64,000 nt of DNA from Bacteroidales bacterium (GTDB lineage Bacteria > Bacteroidota > Bacteroidia > Bacteroidales > F082): NCBI GenBank assembly GCA_017539045.1, contig JAFYHS010000009.1:40578-104577 (forward strand), in the 5' to 3' direction. Made by a program: the position numbers and the translations under genes. Position 1 is the stretch's first letter; every line of letters starts with the position of its first letter. Of the stretch, positions 32,322-38,853 are shown piece after piece. Under the pieces are notes generated by a model. That model saw only the letters and a program-made list of their open reading frames with translations. It was not told where the DNA came from and did not search any database.

Positions 32322-34165
32322 AGTTTTCGGTAATTTTTCTTCGCTTGTGCGGTATAAATGCTCGTCGGGTATTCGTCAATCAGCTTCTCGTAATGCTGCT
32401 TGGCCAGTTCCTTGTTTTTCAAATGGCTCTGCTCAATCAAGGCGGCATGCATCAACGCGGCGTCGGCCATGTAGCTGTCGGGATATTGCTCCACGATTTG
32501 CAAATACAGTTGTTCTGCGGCTTCAAATTCTTTGCGTTTCTCCTCAATCTCTCCTTTTCGGAATAGGGCATGGGGCTTGCTGATGTTGTTGCCGGTGGTG
32601 ATGATCTCGTCAAGCAAAACAACGGCTTCGTCTTCGCGTTGCTGATATATCCTGTAGTCAGCACGGGCTAAGCGGTTGAGTTCTACACCGGTGGTATCCG
32701 CTTCCAGGTTGTCCTTGATGGCTAGCGAAAGCGTCATGGCATCGTTGGCGATGAGTTTGGAGGTAGCGGCTTTGAGTACCTTCAGCTGGCTTTCGGCCCA
32801 CTCATATTCGCCGATGAAATAGCGTAGTTGCGCGTTCTTGAATCGGGCCTCGTGCCCCAGTGGCTCTTCTTTCAGGCTCTTGTCGACTTGGCTGTAAAGC
32901 AAGGTGGCTTCCCAGACTTCGTCGACGTGCAGGTAGATGTCGGCCAGCTTCAGTTTGAGTTCGGCTTGGCTTTGACGGGAGGAAGCGCTGTTCAGGTTGT
33001 CATTCAGCAGCTTGATGGCCTGCTCTGGTTCCTCGAGTTGGTAGGCCATAATGTCGGCTTGGATGGCCATGAGTTTTGACAGGTCGTTGGTGCTGACCTC
33101 GTCATAGGCTTCGTCTATACGCTTCGATAGTCTTTCGTAGGCTTTCTTGTCGCTGCTGTTGTTAGCCTTCAGCTTCTGATAGTCTGTCTTGATGACGCCT
33201 GTGATGGCCTGGCCGTAGAACGGACTGCTTTTCCCCTTTTCGACGATATAGGAATAGCCTTCGCGGGCAACGTCAAATTGTTTGTTGTTGAGGCAGATCC
33301 CCGACAGGTTGTTGATCTGTGCATCTTGGTCGTGGGTACGGCGGTCGATGCTTTGGCTTTGGGCCAAAGCTATGTCATAGTCTTCCTGTTGCAGGGCAAA
33401 CCATACCAGCAGTTGGGCGAACTCGAGGTTGTCGGGCTCTTCTTGGGTTTGTTGCAGCAAGGCGATGCGCAATTCGTCGGCGATGCTATTGTTCACGTCG
33501 TAGAATAGTAGCGTTTGCAGCCTGTTGCGTATATTGTTGTATTGCCCGGGATGGGTTTTCAACTCAAGGAAATAGTAGCGGAAGGCCTCTTGGTAGTTCA
33601 CCATCGACTGGTTGAGGTAAGCCAGGTCCATGTAGAAGTTCTCTTCTCCGCCAAGGAGTTTGTTGCCTCTCTCAAGGACGGTAACAGCCAGGTTGTTAAG
33701 GCCTCGCGACTGGAGGGCGTTGCTGAGGCCTCTGATGACGGGAGCCTTGTCGGGAAGTTCCTTCAAGATGTCGTTGAAGTAACGTTCCGCCTTGTCGTTC
33801 TTGCCTTGCAGGGTGTAGACGTACACCAAGTCCGCTACGGTCTTGGCCTGAATAGGGTTTTTCTTGGCGAACGACTTAAGTTCTTTCTCGGCGTGGTCGA
33901 AGTCCTTCAGCTGGATGAGACACTCTATGTATTGCTGGAAATAATGGATTAGGTTTGTCTTTTGGTATAAGTCGGAATAGAGGTCGCGAGCCTTTTCGTA
34001 TTCATGATCACGAAATGCTTGTGAGGCCAACTGTTCGTCGATCTGTATCTGTTCCTTTTGGCGTGCGTCAACTTTCTTTCCTTTTGGAGACGTAGTCACC
34101 TGGGCATTCGCCTGAAAGACGAAGGCAAAGGAGAGAAGAATTATGGCAATCCAACGTAGTTTCAT
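32318..34165 (-). CDS. TPR-repeat exported protein
   Basis: 615 residues with a signal peptide (MKLRWIAIILLSFAFVFQANA) and tetratricopeptide repeats along nearly all its length (for example AFRDHEYEKARDLYSDLYQK, YTLQGKNDKAERYFNDILKE, EEKRKEFEAAEQLYLQIVEQ, NKELAKQHYEKLIDEYPTS). The terminal repeats resemble YbgF/BamD-type TPRs. Likely a periplasmic scaffold; the partner is unknown. Co-transcribed with an upstream lipoprotein and downstream ksgA. Confidence 0.85.
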   Translation of the reverse strand: MKLRWIAIILLSFAFVFQANAQVTTSPKGKKVDARQKEQIQIDEQLASQAFRDHEYEKARDLYSDLYQKTNLIHYFQQYIECLIQLKDFDHAEKELKSFAKKNPIQAKTVADLVYVYTLQGKNDKAERYFNDILKELPDKAPVIRGLSNALQSRGLNNLAVTVLERGNKLLGGEENFYMDLAYLNQSMVNYQEAFRYYFLELKTHPGQYNNIRNRLQTLLFYDVNNSIADELRIALLQQTQEEPDNLEFAQLLVWFALQQEDYDIALAQSQSIDRRTHDQDAQINNLSGICLNNKQFDVAREGYSYIVEKGKSSPFYGQAITGVIKTDYQKLKANNSSDKKAYERLSKRIDEAYDEVSTNDLSKLMAIQADIMAYQLEEPEQAIKLLNDNLNSASSRQSQAELKLKLADIYLHVDEVWEATLLYSQVDKSLKEEPLGHEARFKNAQLRYFIGEYEWAESQLKVLKAATSKLIANDAMTLSLAIKDNLEADTTGVELNRLARADYRIYQQREDEAVVLLDEIITTGNNISKPHALFRKGEIEEKRKEFEAAEQLYLQIVEQYPDSYMADAALMHAALIEQSHLKNKELAKQHYEKLIDEYPTSIYTAQAKKNYRKL

Positions 34166-34173
34166 CGTGGGTG

Positions 34174-34677
34174 TTACTTCTTTTTCTTGAAGCCGTTAAG
34201 GTCTTTGCTGCAGGTGTTGAAACGGTCCTTGAAATATTGGACTTGGTTGCTGAGTCGTGTGACGTGTTGGGTCTCTGTCTCAAGGTAGACGGCGGCGAGG
34301 GAGTCGGAGAGGTAATGGGTCTCGATGTCCGACTTGAGGTTGTCGAGTTGGATCAACGTGGAGTCCATGTCGGCCTGTATCATGGGTCGGGTTTCTTTGA
34401 ATTGCTTGATGTAGGCATCCACCAGCTGGAGCTGCTGAAACATCTCGTCGACTTCTTCGGGATGCAGGTATTGCAACATCGAGTCGCAGGCGACGAAGTC
34501 GCTTTGGAGTTGGACCAAGGTGTTGGTTTCAAGTTCGCCCAGGGTTTTGGCGTCGGCTTGCACCTGTTTCTTCAGGGCATCGATGCGTTCGACGTCGGTC
34601 TTGGGGGCAGGGTTGCAGGCGGAAAAAGCCAAGGCGGCAGCGAACAATAGGGGAGTTATAATGGCTCTGAATCTCAT
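34174..34677 (-). CDS. Coiled-coil lipoprotein
   Basis: 167 residues. Lipoprotein signal with lipobox FSAC (lipidated C20) after MRFRAIITPLLFAAALA. The rest is almost wholly heptad-like helix (IDALKKQVQADAKTLGELETN ...), ending in GFKKKK. Function unknown. It lies 8 bases before the TPR gene; together they could form an envelope complex. Confidence 0.75.
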   Translation of the reverse strand: MRFRAIITPLLFAAALAFSACNPAPKTDVERIDALKKQVQADAKTLGELETNTLVQLQSDFVACDSMLQYLHPEEVDEMFQQLQLVDAYIKQFKETRPMIQADMDSTLIQLDNLKSDIETHYLSDSLAAVYLETETQHVTRLSNQVQYFKDRFNTCSKDLNGFKKKK

Positions 34678-34699
34678 TTTTTCAATATTGGTTACGACG

Positions 34700-34708
34700 G
34701 CAAAGATA
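34700..34708 (-). promoter_or_regulatory. -7 element of the lipoprotein-TPR-ksgA operon
   Basis: Minus-strand TATCTTTGC, 23 bases before the start at 34677. Confidence 0.6.
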
Positions 34709-34730
34709 CGTATTTTGGTGCAAACGGGTA

Positions 34731-34765
34731 TAAAAAATCCCGATCATCGTAGAGATAATCGGGAT
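34731..34765 (-). terminator. Intrinsic terminator of rplU-rpmA
   Basis: Read on the minus strand, stem ATCCCGAT / ATCGGGAT with a 13-base loop is followed by a run of Ts. Confidence 0.85.
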
Positions 34766-34788
34766 AAAACGGTATGCTATGAATACGA

Positions 34789-35061
34789 TTATTCAGTGAC
34801 TTGACCTTCAACGGGAAGGATGGAAACGAAAGATTTGCCTTCGCTCTTCTTCTTGAATTCGACGATGCCGTCACACAATGCATACAAAGTGTGATCCTTG
34901 CCCATACCGACATTCTTGCCAGGATAGTGCTTCGTGCCGCGCTGACGAACGATGATGTTGCCAGCAATGGCAGCTTGTCCACCGAAAAGTTTCACTCCGA
35001 GTCGCTTACTAGCTGACTCACGACCGTTCTCGGAACTACCAACGCCTTTTTTGTGTGCCAT
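34789..35061 (-). CDS. rpmA: Ribosomal protein L27
   Basis: 90 residues; 50S protein at the peptidyl-transferase centre. Begins [16 protein letters not shown], so the N-terminal tail is the unprocessed bacterial type, then [10 protein letters not shown] and [15 protein letters not shown]. Follows rplU by 24 bases. Confidence 0.98.
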   Translation of the reverse strand: MAHKKGVGSSENGRESASKRLGVKLFGGQAAIAGNIIVRQRGTKHYPGKNVGMGKDHTLYALCDGIVEFKKKSEGKSFVSILPVEGQVTE

Positions 35062-35085
35062 ATCTTATTCTGTTTTTTCGGGTTT

Positions 35086-35397
35086 TTACTCAGTGATGTT
35101 CTCAATCTGGATCTTGCTCAGATACTGACGGTGACCGTTAGAAGTCTGATATCCTTTTCTTCTCTTCTTCTTGAAAACGATAATCTTGTTGCCTTTGAGG
35201 TGTTGCATCACCGTGGCTTCGACGCTGGCGCCGGCTACCGTCGGGGCTCCTACTTTGGTCGAACCGTCGTTTCCAATCAATAACACTTTGTCGAAAGAAA
35301 CCTTGCTTCCTTCTTCTTCATGCAGTCTGTTGACGAAGATTTGCTGACCCTTCTCAACTTTGAACTGCTGTCCTGCGATTTCTACTATTGCGTACAT
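35086..35397 (-). CDS. rplU: Ribosomal protein L21
   Basis: 103 residues; 50S protein. [18 protein letters not shown] start and the signature [21 protein letters not shown]. First gene of the rplU-rpmA operon with a consensus promoter. Confidence 0.98.
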   Translation of the reverse strand: MYAIVEIAGQQFKVEKGQQIFVNRLHEEEGSKVSFDKVLLIGNDGSTKVGAPTVAGASVEATVMQHLKGNKIIVFKKKRRKGYQTSNGHRQYLSKIQIENITE

Positions 35398-35444
35398 TTC
35401 TCGATATCTTTTAGTTAGATACTAACTCTCTTTTTTTTCGGACT

Positions 35445-35474
35445 GCAAAAATACACATTTTTTCAATCGGTCAA
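35445..35474 (-). promoter_or_regulatory. -33/-7 promoter of rplU-rpmA
   Basis: On the minus strand, TTG (35474-35472), an 18-base spacer, then TATTTTTGC (35453-35445). The 48-base leader contains a small hairpin GTTAGTATCTAAC (35413-35425) that could be a binding site for autogenous control. Confidence 0.7.
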
Positions 35475-35640
35475 GATTTTCTTTTCGTTTTTTCGCATTA
35501 ATTTTCTGCAAAAAGTAGGATGCTACCATCTATATTATTGATTAACATATTGTTATATTTTGTCATTAATTGAATAAAAGCGACTCTCCCTCCCATTAAT
35601 TCACGGTTTTCTATCGCCTTAATGCGGAGAAAAGTATGAC

Positions 35641-35699
35641 TTTCGTCTCCAAACTGCACTATCTTTGTCTCCAAAATGTGGTTTGTCTCATAAAAATGT
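35641..35699 (+). repeat. Three GTCTCCAAA-like direct repeats upstream of the sigma gene
   Basis: TTTCGTCTCCAAA (from 35641), TTTGTCTCCAAAATGTG (from 35664) and TTTGTCTCATAAAAATGTG (from 35682). The GTCTC cores lie at 35645, 35667 and 35685. They end at the sigma gene's -7 element and could be an operator. Confidence 0.5.
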
Positions 35700-35700
35700 G

Positions 35701-35709
35701 TACTTTTGC
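35701..35709 (+). promoter_or_regulatory. -7 element of the ECF sigma gene
   Basis: TACTTTTGC, 39 bases before ATG 35749. An alternative TATCTTTG lies at 35660-35667 inside the direct repeats. Confidence 0.55.
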
Positions 35710-35748
35710 CGCCAGTTTAGCCATTGGCGATAATACCTATATTAATTA

Positions 35749-36291
35749 ATGAACGAAAACGAGCTCAAGGTTCTTATCGACAAGATGAAGGTTGGCGACA
35801 GGGAGTCGTTCAACAAGTTGTTCCGTCGCTACTATAACCCGTTGACTCGTTTTTGTGTTCGGTTTGTGGCCGACGGCGACCAAGCCCAAGAAATAGTCCA
35901 GGACCTTTTCGTGAAGCTTTGGACCAACCGCGAGAAGCTGGTTTTCAACACTTCGTTTGAGTCCTATATGCTTCGCTCGGTGCGCAATGCCGCCATCACC
36001 TTTATTAATAAGGAACGCTCGCATGCCGAGGCCAACGAACGGGTTCTTGGTGACGATTCCGACGCCAACGATCCTTCCGAGACGCTTCAAAGCAACAATC
36101 TCGAGTCGTCGTACAGGGCTATTCTGGCTTCCATGCCCGAAAAACGCCGCGAAGTCTTCCTAGCAAGCCGTTACGATGGGATGAAATACAGCGAGATTGC
36201 TGAAAAGATGGATCTTTCGCAAAAGACCGTCGAGTCGCACATGAGCGCTGCTATCAAACAACTGAGAGAAGGGCTGAAAGATTACCTTTGA
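35749..36291 (+). CDS. ECF (FecI-like) RNA polymerase sigma factor
   Basis: 180 residues. Region 2 (KLFRRYYNPLTRFCVRFVADGDQAQEIVQDLFVKLW) and region 4 (ASMPEKRREVFLASRYDGMKYSEIAEKMDLSQKTVESHMSAAIKQLR, a helix-turn-helix) are intact and joined by a short linker, as in Bacteroidota FecI-type sigmas. It directs RNA polymerase to target promoters and is held by the FecR protein encoded 127 bases downstream. Targets probably include the STN-barrel operon behind it; this is inference. Confidence 0.93.
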   Translation: MNENELKVLIDKMKVGDRESFNKLFRRYYNPLTRFCVRFVADGDQAQEIVQDLFVKLWTNREKLVFNTSFESYMLRSVRNAAITFINKERSHAEANERVLGDDSDANDPSETLQSNNLESSYRAILASMPEKRREVFLASRYDGMKYSEIAEKMDLSQKTVESHMSAAIKQLREGLKDYL

Positions 36292-36297
36292 TCAGTA

Positions 36298-36325
36298 GCG
36301 GTGGCTGAACCTGTTGAAGCACCGC
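36298..36325 (+). repeat. Dispersed palindrome between sigma and fecR
   Basis: GCGGTG (36298-36303) and CACCGC (36320-36325) flank GCTGAACCTGTTGAAG, a variant of the widespread GGTGCTTCGACAGGCTCAGCCACC element read on the opposite strand. It is followed by an A-rich run, so it could act as an attenuator between sigma and anti-sigma genes. Confidence 0.65.
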
Positions 36326-36417
36326 AAAAAATTTTCAAAAAAATTTCATTTTTGACTAAGGGTAAAACCAAAGTTATTAGTCATATAGGTGAATCGATGA
36401 GATAAAAACGATTAATA

Positions 36418-37428
36418 ATGTACGCGATCAACGACAAATATGAAGCATTAATCATGAGCTACCTCGACGGGCAGTGCACGTCGGAGGAAGCCCATGAACT
36501 GCTATTGTGGGTCGCTGAGTCGGAAGAGAATCGTCTTTATTTCAACGCGATCAAGGACCAATACGAAGTGTGGAGCCTTACCGATTTCGCCATGCCCGAG
36601 CTTGACGAAGCTGATGTGGAGGCTGCTCTCGATGCCGTCAACGCCAAGATCGATGCCATCGGTGAAGAGGAAACCAAGGTTGTCCAAATGCCTTGGCTCC
36701 GCAGAAACTATAGGTATGTCTCTGGTGTGGCCGCCGCATTAATCGTTGCCCTGTTCCTGGGCTTCCTGGTCGTGAAACCGAATTCAACAGTGACCTTGGC
36801 CTATGATGGTCAAAACACGGAGTACATCCTTCCGGATGGCACTTCGGTGACTTTCGATGGCGAAGGCACACTCACCTATCCCAAGCATTTCACCAAATCG
36901 ATCCGTAATGTCGATTTTGAAGGCGCCGCCTATTTCGATGTCGCCAAGGACGAAGCCAAGCCTTTTGTCATCCATTGCAACAACATGGACGTGGAAGTGC
37001 TGGGCACGAGCTTCTTGATGAATGCCACCGCCGAACGTTACACCCTTGACCTCTATACGGGTAAGGTTAAGATGACGGCTTTCGACGACAAGGGTCAGGT
37101 GATGTCGCAGATGGAGGTGAATCCTGGCGAGCGTGGCGTATGGAATGTCGCCGAAGCCGAGATGAAGACGATGACTTATCCCGAGGTGAAGGAAGAAGAG
37201 CTGCATACCGAACACGTGCTGGTGTTCGACAATGAGAAGCTGTCGAAGATCGTTGAAGCCTTAGAGTACATCTACAAGGTGAATATCGACCTCGCCGAGT
37301 CATGCGCCTTCAAGAAACTCACCGCCCGTTTCTCCGACGACGAGTCCATCGACGATGTGCTCGAAACCATCGCCATCGTGACGGAAGTCACGGTCACGAA
37401 GACCGAAGAAGGCTATCAGATCCGATAA
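36418..37428 (+). CDS. FecR-type anti-sigma factor
   Basis: 336 residues. N-terminal cytoplasmic anti-sigma helices (ALIMSYLDGQCTSEEAHELLLWVAESEENR), one membrane segment (YVSGVAAALIVALFLGFLVV, about 100-119), then the periplasmic FecR domain (TEYILPDGTSVTFDGEGTLTYP, VEVLGTSFLMNAT, GERGVWN) and a C-terminal STN-like DUF4974 module (KIVEALEYIYKVNIDL ... DVLETIAIVTEV). It senses a periplasmic partner's STN domain and controls the upstream sigma factor. A terminator follows the gene. Confidence 0.94.
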   Translation: MYAINDKYEALIMSYLDGQCTSEEAHELLLWVAESEENRLYFNAIKDQYEVWSLTDFAMPELDEADVEAALDAVNAKIDAIGEEETKVVQMPWLRRNYRYVSGVAAALIVALFLGFLVVKPNSTVTLAYDGQNTEYILPDGTSVTFDGEGTLTYPKHFTKSIRNVDFEGAAYFDVAKDEAKPFVIHCNNMDVEVLGTSFLMNATAERYTLDLYTGKVKMTAFDDKGQVMSQMEVNPGERGVWNVAEAEMKTMTYPEVKEEELHTEHVLVFDNEKLSKIVEALEYIYKVNIDLAESCAFKKLTARFSDDESIDDVLETIAIVTEVTVTKTEEGYQIR

Positions 37429-37463
37429 CCGAAAATCATTTCCAAATAGTCATTTTTTCAATT

Positions 37464-37487
37464 AAATGAGAGTCCTCTCATTTTTTT
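37464..37487 (+). terminator. Intrinsic terminator after fecR
   Basis: Perfect stem AAATGAGAG / CTCTCATTT around TC, then seven Ts (37481-37487). It separates the sigma-fecR unit from the STN-barrel operon. A TATCTTAGC (37492-37500), one mismatch from the -7 consensus, follows immediately. Confidence 0.8.
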
Positions 37488-37524
37488 GTCGTATCTTAGC
37501 GGCCTATTTTGAACTATCTTGGAA

Positions 37525-38850
37525 ATGAAATACCCTAATCCCAATATGGACCTTGACCGACACAATCATAAAGGAAAAGCCTTGGGCAGGTTGCCGCTTC
37601 TCCTGCTTTTTGCCGCGTTCTGGGTCTTCTCACCCCGTGCTCTTTCCCAAACTTTCAACCCGCTCATTTCTTTCTCGGTCGAGTCGTGTACCTTGGACCA
37701 AGCCCTTGAAAAACTGTTTGCCGACTATGAACTGAATGTGGCTTTCAGCAAAGCCGAACTGAGCAAAATCCGTATTGAGAGTTACTCCTGCTCCTACAAA
37801 TCGGTGGAGGAGGTGCTGACCGACCTGCTGAAAGGCACGGGCTATGGCTTTAAGAGAATCGGAAAGCAGTATGTGATCCGCAAGAACCAACTACTTGTCA
37901 ACGAACCTGACGCAACCATTTCTGCTCCCCCCGAGCCGAAAGTGGAGGTGGTCAAGCCCAAACGCGACACGGTGGTCAGCCGCACGGGCGATATCGTACG
38001 CATCTATGACACGACGCAGATCATCCGCACTGTGATGCGTTACGACACCATCGTCAAGATACAACATGAGGTGAAGACTGACACGGTGTATACCGTGAAA
38101 TACCAGGGCTGGCAGATCCCATGGCCCGAGTTCCGAAACAACGGCTGGTTCATTACCCCTTCAGTGATGCTGAGTTCTGCGCAGTTCAAGCATGACAATG
38201 GCTTGCCGCAACCTGAAAACGGCAGCCTCGATGTAAAGCCGAGTCTGGTGTATGGCATAGGCCTGGATGGCGGCTATAAGCATAACCGCCTGAGTGTGGG
38301 CATGAATCTGGGCTACCGCTCGGTGCGTTATCGTTTTTTGCTGGAACAGACGATGTTCTCTGGCGATTATTATGTGAACGACACGTTGGATACCTATTAT
38401 GTGGTGCATCCTGCTGGCGACACCACTTTCCAATACGTCCTCGACTCTACCTATGTCCCGCTCACGACGACTAATTATGCATACCGCGATGTCAACCGGC
38501 TGGATTATCTGAGTGTAGGCCTGTTTGCCGCTTTTGACTTTGTCAAGCTCGAGCATTTCAGGGCATTCGTCAAGGCGGGCGCATCAGTCGATTTCCTTAT
38601 CGGCTATGCGGGCTCGCTCAACGCCACGGAGGCGCCTTTCCATGCTCCTATCGCCAAAACGCAGGTGGAGCCGACGCGTATCTCCTATTATGGCGGCTTG
38701 GGTTGCGCCTTTAAGGTGGCCCACCGCATCGAATTGGTGCCCGAGGTGCATTACCGCATGACGCACGGCGCCTTGTATCGCGCTGATTTCCCCTTTGATA
38801 TGAAGATGAGAATGTGGGACTATCGTTTGGGCCTGACTTATTATTTCTAA
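37525..38850 (+). CDS. STN-domain outer-membrane beta-barrel protein
   Basis: 441 residues from ATG 37525. Signal peptide region GRLPLLLLFAAFWVFSPRALSQ, then an STN (secretin/TonB N-terminal) domain at about 50-118 (ESCTLDQALEKLFADYELNV ... LTDLLKGTGYGFKRIGKQYVI). A linker of Asp/Thr-rich strands (RIYDTTQIIRTVMRYDTIV) follows, and a C-terminal barrel of about 230 residues with alternating aromatic strands ending in RMWDYRLGLTYYF. In FecIR systems the STN domain sits on a TonB-dependent receptor, but here the barrel is small and no plug is seen. It probably presents the signal to the neighbouring FecR. Confidence 0.8.
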   Translation: MKYPNPNMDLDRHNHKGKALGRLPLLLLFAAFWVFSPRALSQTFNPLISFSVESCTLDQALEKLFADYELNVAFSKAELSKIRIESYSCSYKSVEEVLTDLLKGTGYGFKRIGKQYVIRKNQLLVNEPDATISAPPEPKVEVVKPKRDTVVSRTGDIVRIYDTTQIIRTVMRYDTIVKIQHEVKTDTVYTVKYQGWQIPWPEFRNNGWFITPSVMLSSAQFKHDNGLPQPENGSLDVKPSLVYGIGLDGGYKHNRLSVGMNLGYRSVRYRFLLEQTMFSGDYYVNDTLDTYYVVHPAGDTTFQYVLDSTYVPLTTTNYAYRDVNRLDYLSVGLFAAFDFVKLEHFRAFVKAGASVDFLIGYAGSLNATEAPFHAPIAKTQVEPTRISYYGGLGCAFKVAHRIELVPEVHYRMTHGALYRADFPFDMKMRMWDYRLGLTYYF

Positions 38851-38853
38851 ACC

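Larger units (their letters stand above)
35398..35748. other. 351-base intergenic region between rplU and the ECF sigma gene
   Basis: No gene seen. It holds the rplU leader and promoter, an A+T-rich stretch (35475-35640) in which I see nothing definite, three direct repeats (35641-35699) and the sigma gene promoter. Confidence 0.7.

Noticed and set aside
35398-35460. A riboswitch in the rplU leader
   Set aside because: Only one short hairpin is visible; no known riboswitch core was recognised.
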